From an uncultured Bacteroidia bacterium (GTDB lineage Bacteria > Bacteroidota > Bacteroidia > J057 > CALAJH01), in the NCBI GenBank assembly GCA_937922655.1, contig CALAJH010000060.1:1-39050 (forward strand): a stretch of DNA of 39,050 nucleotides, written 5' to 3'. Position 1 is the stretch's first letter; the number at the start of each line of letters is the position of its first letter. Under the pieces are notes generated by a model. It worked only from the letters and a program-made list of their open reading frames with translations, made no database searches and was not told where the DNA came from. A program made the translations under genes and the position numbers. Of this stretch, positions 8,459 to 17,547 are shown piece after piece.

Positions 8459-11400
8459 ATGAGAAAAATTTTATCAGCGCTTGCCATCGTGGCGTTTATT
8501 GCGCCGCAAGTCCGGGGCCAGAATTATTACGTGAGCCCCTTGGGAGACGATACCAACCACGGGGAGTCGCCCGATATGCCAAAACAAACGATTGCGGCGG
8601 CCTACGCCGTCGCCCCTCCCGGTGCAACGATTAACATCATGCCCGGGGATTACACCCTGCCCGCCTCGTTGAATATCGAAAAGGCGGGCATCAAGCTCTT
8701 GGGCAACGAGGGAAATCTTCCCCGCCCCAACATCTCCGGCGCCGCCGGGGTTTTGTCGCTTATCCGCGCCAACCAACCCGGCATCGAGATTCGCAACCTT
8801 AATTTGCGCATCGACCTGACCAACAACCGCTACGCCATCCAAGCCACCAACGATAAAAACTGGGACGGCATCGTCGTCGAAGACAACGTTATCGAATCGA
8901 CGTTGGCCGGTACGTACGACATCAGCTATCCTTACACCGGCACCAACTCCTACGGTATCCAACTCCAAAGCCCGAACAACTACATGTTCACGGTGAAAAA
9001 CAACTACGTCAAACCATTGGCTCTAAGCGGATACAAGGCGGTCGAGTTCGGTATTTACGTCAACGGTGGCTACGGGATTATCGAGGACAACCAAGTGCGT
9101 TCCATCAACGGCATTTTCGTTGGCAAAAGCTCGTCCGCCACGACGGTGAAAAACAATTACCTGTGGCCGCAAATTTCGGGTATCGACGTCAATTGGGCCA
9201 AAGCCAACGTTTCGGTTGAAGGCAACTTTCTTTTTGTAGGCCAAATCGATTTTCTTGCGGCGGAAATCGTTTGCCGCGACAACATCGAACCCGGAACCAC
9301 CGTTTCCATCGTCAACAACACCCTCCAAGGCTACCAATACTACGGCGTAGTCGTTACTCGTACGGAGAATGCTTTGGTATACAACAACGTCTTCACCCCC
9401 GCCGTTACCGCCGACTACTTTACCCACTTGCACCTCAACACCCGTTACGTCGTCAATGCCTCTCCCACCCTTTATCCGCCCTTCAACGGCACGTCGGTGT
9501 TTATTAAAGGCAACCTTTTCAACGGCCCCACTTCGATAGACGACGGCGGTACGGCGATAGAAATTGCCAACTTTGACACGCGCTGTACTTTTGAAGACGT
9601 GGTCATCGGCGGCGCCGGCAGCGACGCCAACACTTTTGGCAACAAACTCCGCTACTTCCTGAAAATGGATCCGCGCACCGGCGACACCGACGACCTCATC
9701 ATCAACGGCATTCCCATTGCCGACATTTCCAACCCCGGCTCGCAAACGCCCGTTGGTCCGGCGGATTTCCCCGTGGATTTGAGCCAAAACCTTTTTGGAA
9801 TCAACGAGGCGCCGTCGGGAATCTATGCGCCCGGAGCCCTTTCCCAAGCCCAACTTTTTGAAATCGAAGACAAAATCCAGCACTATATCGACTGGGGCGC
9901 CTTGGGTTATGTGAACGTTAAAAACAACGAATCCTTCGTTACCGCCGTCAACGACCTCGACTCCTTGGGAGCCGTGCCAAGCGTGCAACGCGCCCTAAAT
10001 TCCATCCCCGTAAACGGCGTCGTCAACGTCGAACCCACGACCCTTTTCAACGAAACGCTTACCGTCGACAAAGACTTCACCCTCGACGCGGCGGACTTTG
10101 TTTTGATACAAAACGTTACCGTTGACGGCGGCGACGTTACCCTTGACGGTGTTTTGAAAGTCAACAACACGCTTACCCTCACCGACGGCTTAATTAACGC
10201 ATGGGGTTCGGACGTATACGTCGTGAATTCCGCTCCCGCAAGCATTGTCGGCGGCAGCGCCGCCAGCTATGTCAATGGCTACCTGCGCCGTTGGGTCGGA
10301 ACGGGCGACTACGCCTTCCCCGTCGGCAAAACCGATTATCAATTGGCGAACTTTGGTTTTGACGCGCCCGCTTTCGATAACGTACGCGTATGGTTCGAAG
10401 AAATACCCGTCGCGATTGGCACGCTTACCAATGCCAACTGTGCAACCATTGAATACACCGCCGGTTTGGACAACGGCAAGTGGCGTTTTTATGCCTACAA
10501 CGGCATGAGCGACTATTCCGGCCCCGCCGACATTCTTTTCGACCTCAACCCGCAAGGATTCACCAACGGCAACGTTTCTTTCAGCGCCTACGTTGACGGC
10601 GCCACTTCCGGCGCTTGCTATGCTTCTGCATACGGCGACGGTACCATCGGCAATATACCCACGGGTGGAAACGTATTGACGGTTGTCACCGGCGCTTGCG
10701 GCGCTCCCTTGACACTGACCATCACCCCGCCCGCCGCCGTTTGCGCGGGTTCGGGAACGGTACAAATCGTTCTTGACTACGCCGCCGTTTCTTACGCTTG
10801 GACGGGGCCCAACAGCTTCTCCTCTACCGACCAATCGCCGTTCGTCAATCGCGTCGCCGCCAACTCGGGTACGTATACCGTCGTGGCCACCGACGCCTTC
10901 GGATGCACCGCCACGGGTACGGTCAATGTAACGATAAACGCTTTGCCGGCGGAGCCCGTCGTAGTAAGCCCGTATTTTGTCTGCTCGCCATCGGCAACGT
11001 TCGCTCCCAGCTTCGACGACAACGGCGACAACCAACTGCGTTGGTATACGAGCCTGTCGGCGCCGACTCCGTTTTCGACGGCCAATTCCTTACTAATCGA
11101 CGAACCGGTGGTGTATTACATATCGGTTTACAACACGGTTACCGGATGTGAGAGCGCACGTGTGGAAGCGCAGATTAACGTGGCTCCGAAACCGTCTTTC
11201 GTCGGCATAGAAAATATCGCCGCTACTCAGGCACGTCCGCGTTGGCGCAAAGCCCCGTCGTGGGTTTCCACCGTCAGCTTCCCTTACGGCAAGTTTGAAC
11301 TCGAATTCATTCGTACCAACCCCAGTCCTGAAACTTTATGGACGGTGGTTTCGTCGTCGTTGGCCGACACGTCGCAGTTGATTACGGGTCTTTCGCCCTT

Positions 11401-12082
11401 AACGACGTATCAAGTTCGCGTTCGTTACGAATGTTTGGACGGCTGGTCGGCTTGGTCGGACACGAGCGTATCCACGCGTTTTACTACGCTTGCCCTTGTA
11501 TGTAGTACTCCCGGCACGCCGACGACCACGGCCGCCGGTTCCGGTAGCCGTACCATTAACTGGGGCGCTTCGGGTAGTGCAATCTCGTACGCCGTGGCCA
11601 ACGGCAACATTTTGCACTCCCCGTCCACTTGGCTGGTAACCACCGTGGATGCCGCCTTTACGACCGTTACGCTTACGGGCTTGAATTCGAATATCAATTA
11701 TCGTTGCCGCGTTTTGGCCAACTGTACATCGCCTTACACCAACACGGTATTGACGACGGGGACGTCGGCGTGGTCTTCCACTTCGGCGACCTACAAACCC
11801 AACGCCCGTTTCGCTCAAAACTCCTCTTCAAACTTTGAGGTGAGTGTTTTCCCCAATCCGAACGCGGGGGTTTTCACGCTTGCTTTGGCGGCGGACGTTG
11901 CGGGTACCGCGCATATCGAAGTTCTGGACGTTACCGGACGTACGATATTCAAATCGAATTTTGACGTTGAAGTCGGCGAAAACAGCCGTGAAATTCGCCT
12001 GAACCAAGCGGCGCCCGGACTTTATACCGTCAAATGCGCCTTTAACGGAACGACCGGCTATTTCAAAACCGTCGTTGAATAA
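8459..12082 (+). CDS. Secreted right-handed beta-helix protein with T9SS type A sorting domain
   Basis: This 1207-residue extracellular protein begins with a signal peptide (MRKILSALAIVAFIAPQVRGQ). NYYVSPLGDDTNHG...QTIAAAYAVAPPG matches the N-terminal strand-and-cap start of parallel beta-helix proteins (DUF1565/NosD style). Repeated V-x-N-N-Y/F and I-x-x-N turns run to about residue 400. A middle region has the carbohydrate-binding-like RRWVGTGDYAFPVG. Ig/PKD-like modules (VCAGSGTVQI..., GTYTVVATDAFGCTATG) and a fibronectin III domain (ITGLSPLTTYQVRVRYEC) follow. The last ~75 residues are a T9SS type A signal (VSVFPNPNAGVFTL ... APGLYTVKCA). The role may be polysaccharide binding or cleavage, but no catalytic residues can be assigned. 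The ATG at 8459 was chosen because it starts the signal peptide; an upstream ATG-free extension overlaps the promoter. Confidence 0.88.
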   Translation: MRKILSALAIVAFIAPQVRGQNYYVSPLGDDTNHGESPDMPKQTIAAAYAVAPPGATINIMPGDYTLPASLNIEKAGIKLLGNEGNLPRPNISGAAGVLSLIRANQPGIEIRNLNLRIDLTNNRYAIQATNDKNWDGIVVEDNVIESTLAGTYDISYPYTGTNSYGIQLQSPNNYMFTVKNNYVKPLALSGYKAVEFGIYVNGGYGIIEDNQVRSINGIFVGKSSSATTVKNNYLWPQISGIDVNWAKANVSVEGNFLFVGQIDFLAAEIVCRDNIEPGTTVSIVNNTLQGYQYYGVVVTRTENALVYNNVFTPAVTADYFTHLHLNTRYVVNASPTLYPPFNGTSVFIKGNLFNGPTSIDDGGTAIEIANFDTRCTFEDVVIGGAGSDANTFGNKLRYFLKMDPRTGDTDDLIINGIPIADISNPGSQTPVGPADFPVDLSQNLFGINEAPSGIYAPGALSQAQLFEIEDKIQHYIDWGALGYVNVKNNESFVTAVNDLDSLGAVPSVQRALNSIPVNGVVNVEPTTLFNETLTVDKDFTLDAADFVLIQNVTVDGGDVTLDGVLKVNNTLTLTDGLINAWGSDVYVVNSAPASIVGGSAASYVNGYLRRWVGTGDYAFPVGKTDYQLANFGFDAPAFDNVRVWFEEIPVAIGTLTNANCATIEYTAGLDNGKWRFYAYNGMSDYSGPADILFDLNPQGFTNGNVSFSAYVDGATSGACYASAYGDGTIGNIPTGGNVLTVVTGACGAPLTLTITPPAAVCAGSGTVQIVLDYAAVSYAWTGPNSFSSTDQSPFVNRVAANSGTYTVVATDAFGCTATGTVNVTINALPAEPVVVSPYFVCSPSATFAPSFDDNGDNQLRWYTSLSAPTPFSTANSLLIDEPVVYYISVYNTVTGCESARVEAQINVAPKPSFVGIENIAATQARPRWRKAPSWVSTVSFPYGKFELEFIRTNPSPETLWTVVSSSLADTSQLITGLSPLTTYQVRVRYECLDGWSAWSDTSVSTRFTTLALVCSTPGTPTTTAAGSGSRTINWGASGSAISYAVANGNILHSPSTWLVTTVDAAFTTVTLTGLNSNINYRCRVLANCTSPYTNTVLTTGTSAWSSTSATYKPNARFAQNSSSNFEVSVFPNPNAGVFTLALAADVAGTAHIEVLDVTGRTIFKSNFDVEVGENSREIRLNQAAPGLYTVKCAFNGTTGYFKTVVE

Positions 12083-12106
12083 GTTATTCTTGTTGACCGT
12101 GTTTTG

Positions 12107-12133
12107 GGCCGCCCGAACGGGCGGCCTTTTTTT
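12107..12133 (+). terminator. Rho-independent terminator after the beta-helix gene
   Basis: A perfect 8-bp GC stem (GGCCGCCC / GGGCGGCC) with a GAAC loop is followed by seven T. It lies 25 bp past the stop of the beta-helix gene. Confidence 0.9.
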
Positions 12134-12246
12134 ATCAAAAAAGCCGACAAAAAAATTTGGGCGTTGCTTTTTTTTCTATTTTTGAACGGCATTTAAACGT
12201 TATTCGAAGTCGGGTGGCGCCCGATTTTTTCAATCTTATTTTCGTC

Positions 12247-12759
12247 ATGGACGCACAATACTTATACGACCTCATTAAAATGGTGGGGGAAACGGATTTG
12301 GCCGAGGTGCATTTGGAGTCGGGAGACTTCAAATTAAAAATCGTCAAGCGCTTTGCGGCTCCGGAAATGGTTGTTTCGGCTCCGCCGGCAATGATGCCGC
12401 CGGTTGTCGTTCCGCCGAATTTTGTTTCGGCGCCGGCCGCTCCCCCTCCTCTTCCGGTACAAACCCCCGCCGCCCCTGCGGCGCCCGCACCAAGCGCCCC
12501 TGCGTCGTCGGGCAATATCGTAACCGTCAAGTCCCCGATGATAGGCACATTCTACCGCGCTCCCGGACCCGACAAACCCCCCTTCGTTAACGTCGGCGAC
12601 GTTGTCCGCGTCGGTTCGGTCTTGTGCATTATCGAGGCTATGAAACTCTTTAATGAAATCGAGTCGGACGTCGAAGGTCGCGTGGTGCGCATTCTTGTCG
12701 ACAACGCCAAGCCCGTCGAATACGAGCAGCCTCTTTTTGAAATCGACACCGCCGTTTAA
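12247..12759 (+). CDS. accB: Biotin carboxyl carrier protein of acetyl-CoA carboxylase
   Basis: AccB carries the biotin that moves CO2 between biotin carboxylase and carboxyltransferase in the first step of fatty acid synthesis. The N-terminus ([32 protein letters not shown], split here by description) is the usual oligomerisation helix. A Pro/Ala linker spans residues 40-85. The biotinyl domain ends with [12 protein letters not shown]; Lys133 is the biotinylated residue. Length 170 aa is normal. The ATG at 12247 fits the family start. A near -7 box, TATTTTCG, ends only 2 nt before it. accC follows after 2 bp, the standard accBC operon; accA and accD are not in the window. Confidence 0.95.
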   Translation: MDAQYLYDLIKMVGETDLAEVHLESGDFKLKIVKRFAAPEMVVSAPPAMMPPVVVPPNFVSAPAAPPPLPVQTPAAPAAPAPSAPASSGNIVTVKSPMIGTFYRAPGPDKPPFVNVGDVVRVGSVLCIIEAMKLFNEIESDVEGRVVRILVDNAKPVEYEQPLFEIDTAV

Positions 12760-12761
12760 CG

Positions 12762-14099
12762 ATGTTTAAAAAAATACTTATCGCCAATCGCGGGGAAATC
12801 GCCCTGCGTATCATTCGTACATGCCGGGAAATGGGCATCCCGACGGTGGCCGTCTATTCGACCGCCGACCGCGACAGTCTGCACGTGCGCTTTGCCGACG
12901 AGGCCGTATGCATCGGTCCGCCTTCGAGTAAGGACAGCTACCTCAACATTCCCAACATCATTTCCGCCGCCGAAATCACGGGCGTCGACGCCATTCATCC
13001 GGGTTACGGCTTTTTGTCCGAGAATTCGTCGTTTTCACAAATTTGCAAGGACTATAACATAAAATTCATTGGTTCGCCGCCCGACATCATCGAGATGATG
13101 GGCGACAAGTCCACGGCTAAAGAAACGGTGAGAAAGGCGGGGGTTCCGACGGTGCCGGGTTCCGACGGTCTGCTCGAAGATTTAAATCATGCCAAACGCG
13201 TCGCCTCCGACATCGGTTATCCCGTGATGATAAAGGCGACGGCGGGCGGCGGCGGCAAAGGCATGCGCATCATCTGGAAGGCCGAAGACTTGGATGCGGT
13301 ATGGGACACCGCCCGTGCCGAAGCCATGGCCGCTTTCGGCAACGACGGAATGTACATGGAAAAGTACATCCAAAACCCGCGCCATATCGAGATACAGGTC
13401 GTCGGCGACCAATACGGACACGTTTCCCACCTCTCCGAACGCGAGTGTTCGATTCAGCGCCGGCATCAAAAATTGGTTGAAGAGTGCCCTTCGCCCGTCG
13501 TTACGCCGGAACTTCGTGAAAAAATGACGCAAGCCGCCGTCGCCGCCGCCACAAGCATTAAATACGAAGGCGCCGGCACGATAGAATTTCTCCTCGACGA
13601 CGACGGCAGTTTCTATTTCATGGAAATGAACACCCGCATTCAAGTCGAGCATCCCGTTACCGAAGAGGTTTTCTTTTACGATTTGATAAAAGAGCAAATC
13701 AAGGTGGCGGCGGGCGTACCCGTTTCGGGCAATCCGTATTATCCCAAGGACCGTTACGCGATGGAGGTGCGCATCAATGCCGAAGACCCTTTCAACGGAT
13801 TTCGCCCGTCGCCCGGCAAAATCACCGAACTTTTCACGCCCGGCGGCCACGGCGTGCGTATCGATTCCCATGCCTATGCCGGCTACGTTATCCCGCCTTA
13901 TTACGACTCCATGATTGGAAAACTCATCGTTTCGGCGTTTTCCCGAGAAGAGGTCATTGATAAAATGATACGCGCCCTCGACGAATTCATCATCGAAGGC
14001 GTGAAAACGACCATTCCTTTTCACCAAAAACTCATGCGCGACGTCCGTTTTCGACGCGGCGAATTCAGCACCCGTTTCTTGGAAACGTTTAAGTTTTAA
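12762..14099 (+). CDS. accC: Biotin carboxylase subunit of acetyl-CoA carboxylase
   Basis: AccC carboxylates the biotin on AccB using ATP and bicarbonate. The 445 residues match the full family length. The N-terminal pre-ATP-grasp domain has [17 protein letters not shown]. The ATP-grasp domain has the glycine-rich loop [23 protein letters not shown] and [16 protein letters not shown], which includes metal- and bicarbonate-binding residues. The C-terminal domain has DSMIGKLIV. Unlike the alpha subunit at 35124-37067, it has no fused biotin domain, which fits a partner of AccB encoded 2 bp upstream. About 60 bp of AT-rich sequence separates it from the convergent next gene. Confidence 0.96.
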   Translation: MFKKILIANRGEIALRIIRTCREMGIPTVAVYSTADRDSLHVRFADEAVCIGPPSSKDSYLNIPNIISAAEITGVDAIHPGYGFLSENSSFSQICKDYNIKFIGSPPDIIEMMGDKSTAKETVRKAGVPTVPGSDGLLEDLNHAKRVASDIGYPVMIKATAGGGGKGMRIIWKAEDLDAVWDTARAEAMAAFGNDGMYMEKYIQNPRHIEIQVVGDQYGHVSHLSERECSIQRRHQKLVEECPSPVVTPELREKMTQAAVAAATSIKYEGAGTIEFLLDDDGSFYFMEMNTRIQVEHPVTEEVFFYDLIKEQIKVAAGVPVSGNPYYPKDRYAMEVRINAEDPFNGFRPSPGKITELFTPGGHGVRIDSHAYAGYVIPPYYDSMIGKLIVSAFSREEVIDKMIRALDEFIIEGVKTTIPFHQKLMRDVRFRRGEFSTRFLETFKF

Positions 14100-14162
14100 A
14101 TTTTCAACGATAAAACATATATTCGAAGGTTTGCCACAAGCACGGGCTTCAAAACATCGAAT

Positions 14163-14831
14163 TTAAAAATAGAGCGAACGTTTGGCAAAACAGAAGCCCA
14201 GCTGGGCGCCGAACGTTACGGGCGGAAACGGCCGAAATCGACGGGGCGTTTCCCCATATTGCGGAAAAATAAACGTGTGCCGGTATTCCCCGCCGGCAAA
14301 TGCATCGAAGGTAAAGTTTTTTCTGCGTCCCCAAAGAAACTGCCAACCGAAGGCGATGCGTCCGACAATTCCATGGTCGTGCACCGAACCCGTAAAGTAT
14401 TTTCGGTAGCCCAACGTTTCCTCAAAAACGTAACCGGCCCCGAACATCAGGTACGGTCCCGAAGGTTCGCCTCGGCCGCGAAAGTAGTTTTTGGCGTCGA
14501 AACGAAAAGACGCGCCCCGAACGTAACGCGCGTCCCGGTTGCGGACAATAATTCCGACCGTGGTTTGTAAGGCCAAACACCGCCGGCTTAAAAACGGTCG
14601 TCGTTGACTTTGGATGGTCAGCCGCCTTGCCGGAGCCTGATAACGCAAATATTCATGGTAATAGGTTCGTTCCCACGAATCGGTGACGTATTTGGGCCGC
14701 AACTTTTTTTCAAAGGCCGCGCGAAACTCTCCCGTCCACGGGGTGGCGACGTCCAAGCGAAGGGCGGCGGTATTTGCCCATTGGCCTCGTACCGCCGTGC
14801 TTGTTATTAGTAAAAATATCAGACCGCACAA
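14163..14831 (-). CDS. Predicted outer-membrane beta-barrel protein, unknown function
   Basis: This is a 222-residue protein with an N-terminal hydrophobic stretch (LIFLLITSTAVRGQ) that looks like a short signal peptide. After it come alternating hydrophobic/aromatic strands (YLMFGAGYVFEETLGY, GIVGRIAFGWQFLWG, FTFDAFAGGEYRHTF, VTFGAQLGFCFA), ending near an aromatic residue (SLYF) as in small outer-membrane barrels. No named family was recognised. The start is uncertain: no ATG exists near the signal peptide, and an in-frame stop at 14864-14862 limits the gene, so TTG at 14831 is the best candidate. It lies 5 bp behind the arginase stop and is probably translated from the same mRNA. Confidence 0.6.
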   Translation of the reverse strand: MCGLIFLLITSTAVRGQWANTAALRLDVATPWTGEFRAAFEKKLRPKYVTDSWERTYYHEYLRYQAPARRLTIQSQRRPFLSRRCLALQTTVGIIVRNRDARYVRGASFRFDAKNYFRGRGEPSGPYLMFGAGYVFEETLGYRKYFTGSVHDHGIVGRIAFGWQFLWGRRKNFTFDAFAGGEYRHTFIFPQYGETPRRFRPFPPVTFGAQLGFCFAKRSLYF

Positions 14832-14836
14832 ACCGT

Positions 14837-15781
14837 TTAATCGAAAAGGTATTGTAGTATTTTATACCCGATTTCTCCGGTTTGGTTGTGAACGTCGAGC
14901 AGCGGGTTGATTTCGGTCATTTCAAAGACGGTCAAACGCGGGTCGCGCCAGAGTTCTTCGAGCAGTCTCGAGGCTTGTTTGACGGTCAGTCCGTTGGAAA
15001 CGGGCGTACCCGTCCCCGGCACGAGGCTTGCGTCCAGCGAGTCGATGTCAAAAGACACGTAAAGCGCGTCGCATTTTTGCAGTCGCTCGAAGGTCGCGCC
15101 GACGATGGCCTCCACGCCTTTTTCGGTAACTTCGTCGGGGGTAAAGTATTCGACGCCGCGTTTGCGAATAAAGTTCAGTTCTTGTTCTTCGTAGTCTCGC
15201 AAAGCGATGAAGACAAGGTTTTCGGGGTCGAAAAGCGGGGAAAAGCCGCTGAACTTGCAAAGATTTTTCCAGAGGTCTGCGGTTTCGGGGTCTACGGGAT
15301 TGATGGCGTCGGAAGTTTCGCCAAGCGCGAGGGCGCAAGCCAAAGGCATACCGTGCAGATTGCCCGAGGGTGAGGTGTAGGGGGTGTGCAGGTCGGCGTG
15401 GGCGTCGACCCATACGACGCCGATGCGTGCGCCCGGTTTGGCCATGCGCAGACCGGCAATGGTCGCACAGGCGCTCGAATGGTCGCCCGATACCACTATC
15501 GGGAAATTGCCGGCGTTCAAAAGTCCGGAAACTTCGCGGCTGACGCTTTGATATACTTCGCGCACGGCTTCGATGCGACGGGCAAAAGGATAGTCGTCGT
15601 CGTAAAGACGCACGCGCCGGTCCACAAAATCCAAGTGCAGACCCGGATGTTCGTTGAAAAGTTCGGATTGAAAGCGGACGGAGGCCATGCGTACCGCGTC
15701 CGGTCCCAACGAGGCGCCTACGCTGCCCGCGCCAAAATCCGATTTGACGAAAACAAAATGAGGCCGTCTCTGATGTTCCAT
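14837..15781 (-). CDS. rocF: Arginase family protein (ureohydrolase)
   Basis: This 314-residue binuclear manganese ureohydrolase most likely hydrolyses arginine to ornithine and urea. Visible metal-ligand motifs are SGDHSSA (His), VWVDAHADLHTPY (Asp-x-His-x-Asp) and SFDIDSLDASLVPGTGTP (two Asp). SGNLHGMP matches the arginase substrate loop better than those of agmatinase or formimidoylglutamase. The usual DAHxDIN reads DAHADLH, so the Asn that helps hold substrate in classical arginase is His. The ATG at 15781 (MEHQRRPHFVFV) was chosen because upstream codons have no family similarity and a promoter-like element lies between. It forms an operon with the barrel protein downstream. Confidence 0.87.
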   Translation of the reverse strand: MEHQRRPHFVFVKSDFGAGSVGASLGPDAVRMASVRFQSELFNEHPGLHLDFVDRRVRLYDDDYPFARRIEAVREVYQSVSREVSGLLNAGNFPIVVSGDHSSACATIAGLRMAKPGARIGVVWVDAHADLHTPYTSPSGNLHGMPLACALALGETSDAINPVDPETADLWKNLCKFSGFSPLFDPENLVFIALRDYEEQELNFIRKRGVEYFTPDEVTEKGVEAIVGATFERLQKCDALYVSFDIDSLDASLVPGTGTPVSNGLTVKQASRLLEELWRDPRLTVFEMTEINPLLDVHNQTGEIGYKILQYLFD

Positions 15782-15827
15782 GTTCGTTTCGAAGACGTTG
15801 GCCGTCGCCGTAAGGCGATTGGCGACG

Positions 15828-15858
15828 CAAAGTAGGCATATTTTCCCATTTTGCCAAA
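15828..15858 (-). promoter_or_regulatory. Possible arginase promoter
   Basis: On the minus strand TTTG (15858-15855) is followed after 20 bp by TACTTTG (15834-15828), one base shorter than TAnnTTTG. The implied leader to the ATG at 15781 is ~40 nt. Confidence 0.35.
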
Positions 15859-16112
15859 CGTTCTTGCCGCATGGAGCGTTCGTATGCGGCCCCCAATGCC
15901 GGTTTGCTTTCGGGTTGTACGGTTTCGGCGGCCAACAACGAAAAAACAGGCCGGGCAAGTCGCCCGTTGGCGGGCGGTCGATAGACCAATTTACGTCGAA
16001 GAAAAGCCAAAATTTCGTAAAAATTGGGGTGGAAAGGGTAAAATTCGGCCTGTTGCCCCGTTTTTTTTATTTTTTTTCGTCCCCCGTCCCCCCAAAGTGC
16101 GTCGGGAATGTC

Positions 16113-16120
16113 TAATTTTG
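16113..16120 (+). promoter_or_regulatory. -7 box directly before pncB
   Basis: TAATTTTG matches TAnnTTTG fully and ends 5 nt before the ATG at 16126, so the start site would fall at or next to the start codon. No TTG lies at the usual distance upstream; that stretch is C-rich. The box overlaps codons of the longer in-frame start at 16108, which argues against that start. Confidence 0.45.
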
Positions 16121-16125
16121 CGTTT

Positions 16126-17547
16126 ATGACGTTTACCTCACAAGACTCCGCGTTTTTCACGGACTTTTATCAATTGACGATGTCCCGGGGGTATTTCGAA
16201 GCCGGGATTTCGGAAGACACTGCGGTGTTCGAATACTATTTTCGCCGCAATCCCTTCGAGGGCGGATACGCGATATTCTCGGGTTTGGGAGACTTGCTTG
16301 AGACCTTGTCGGCGCTGCGCTTTGGGCCGGCGGAGTTGGATTTTTTACGGGCGATGGGTTTTGGCGAGGAGTTCGTCGGACGGCTGAAGCGTTTCAAGTT
16401 TCGCGGGGAACTGTGGGCTATGCGCGAGGGGGAAGTCGCTTTTCCCTTTGAACCGATTGTTCGGGTCAAGGCGCCGCTCGTCGAAGGCCAACTCATCGAA
16501 ACCTTGTTGCTCAATACGCTCAATTTCCAAACGCTGATTGCCACCAAAGCGATGCGTATGCGTTACGCCGCCGGTAGACGGACGTTGATGGAGTTTGGTT
16601 TGCGGCGTGCGCACGGTTTGGGGGGCTTGCAGGCCTCGCGGGCGGCGATAGTCGGCGGTTTCGACGCGACCAGCAACGTATTGGCCGCCAAACGCTTCGG
16701 TTTGAACGTCGCCGGAACGATGGCTCACGCTTGGGTACAGGCCTTCGACGACGAACTCGCCGCCTTCCGACAATACGCTCAAACCTACCCCGACAAAACC
16801 ACCCTTCTCATCGACACCTACGACGTGCTTCGTTCCGGCGTTCCCAACGCCATAACCGTCGCCCAAGAACTGCGGGCGCAGGGAAAAGAGCTTTACGCCG
16901 TCCGTTTGGACAGCGGCGATTTGGCTTATTTATCGAAAAAGGCGCGCCAAGCCTTTAACGACGCGGGGTTTGCCAACGTCAAAATTTTTGCGACCAACGA
17001 CCTTGACGAACGACTCATTGCGTCGCTTATTCAACAGTCGGCGCCGATAGACGGTTTCGGAATCGGCACGAAATTGGTTACGGCATACGACCAACCGGCG
17101 CTGGGCGGGGTATACAAAATTTTGGCCGTCAAGGGCAAGCCGCGTATAAAAATTTCGGAAAATATTATCAAAATGACGCTTCCGGGGGCGAAAACGGCGT
17201 GGCGTTACGTGGACCAAGCGGGAATGTTCATGGCCGACGGGGTCGGTCCCGAAAGCGCCGTTGCCCCGCCGCGTATTTACCACCCCTTCGAACCGGGCGT
17301 GGAGTCGTCGGTGGAAAAATACAAGCCCACGCCTTTGTTGGAAAAAGTAATGGCCGGGGGCAAGGTTACGAGCGCCGTACCGAGCGTTTCCGAGGCCGCC
17401 GAGTACGCCCGAGCGCGTTTCGCCCTCCTGCCTGAAGAACACAAACGTTTCGACAATCCGCACATTTACCGTGTCGGCGTCGCCAAACAAACCCTTGAAG
17501 TCCGCAACCGCCTCGTCAAAAAAATTCAGGAACGCAGCCGCGCGTGA
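16126..17547 (+). CDS. pncB: Nicotinate phosphoribosyltransferase
   Basis: PncB joins nicotinate to PRPP to give nicotinate mononucleotide, the entry step of NAD salvage (Preiss-Handler path), in the cytoplasm. It opens with FFTDFYQLTMSRGYFEAG, the family N-terminus. RTLMEFGLRRAHG, TMAHAWVQAF, LLIDTYDV, VRLDSGDLAYLS and GFGIGTKLVTAYD line the substrate and PRPP sites. Its 473 residues are typical of the longer bacterial form. I take ATG 16126 as the start because a perfect -7 box overlaps the alternative at 16108. The gene ends in a GTGA overlap with the PolX-like gene. Confidence 0.94.
   Translation: MTFTSQDSAFFTDFYQLTMSRGYFEAGISEDTAVFEYYFRRNPFEGGYAIFSGLGDLLETLSALRFGPAELDFLRAMGFGEEFVGRLKRFKFRGELWAMREGEVAFPFEPIVRVKAPLVEGQLIETLLLNTLNFQTLIATKAMRMRYAAGRRTLMEFGLRRAHGLGGLQASRAAIVGGFDATSNVLAAKRFGLNVAGTMAHAWVQAFDDELAAFRQYAQTYPDKTTLLIDTYDVLRSGVPNAITVAQELRAQGKELYAVRLDSGDLAYLSKKARQAFNDAGFANVKIFATNDLDERLIASLIQQSAPIDGFGIGTKLVTAYDQPALGGVYKILAVKGKPRIKISENIIKMTLPGAKTAWRYVDQAGMFMADGVGPESAVAPPRIYHPFEPGVESSVEKYKPTPLLEKVMAGGKVTSAVPSVSEAAEYARARFALLPEEHKRFDNPHIYRVGVAKQTLEVRNRLVKKIQERSRA

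Larger units (their letters stand above)
15782..16125. other. Divergent intergenic region between arginase and pncB
   Basis: These 344 bp hold no convincing gene. The left side has a possible minus-strand promoter for arginase. The right side has a T8-A-T8 tract (16061-16077), two C runs, and the -7 box for pncB (16113-16120). No operator-like palindrome was seen. Confidence 0.6.

Noticed and set aside
15782-15958. N-terminal extension of the arginase to 15958
   Set aside because: The extra 59 residues have no similarity to the family, and a promoter-like element lies inside.
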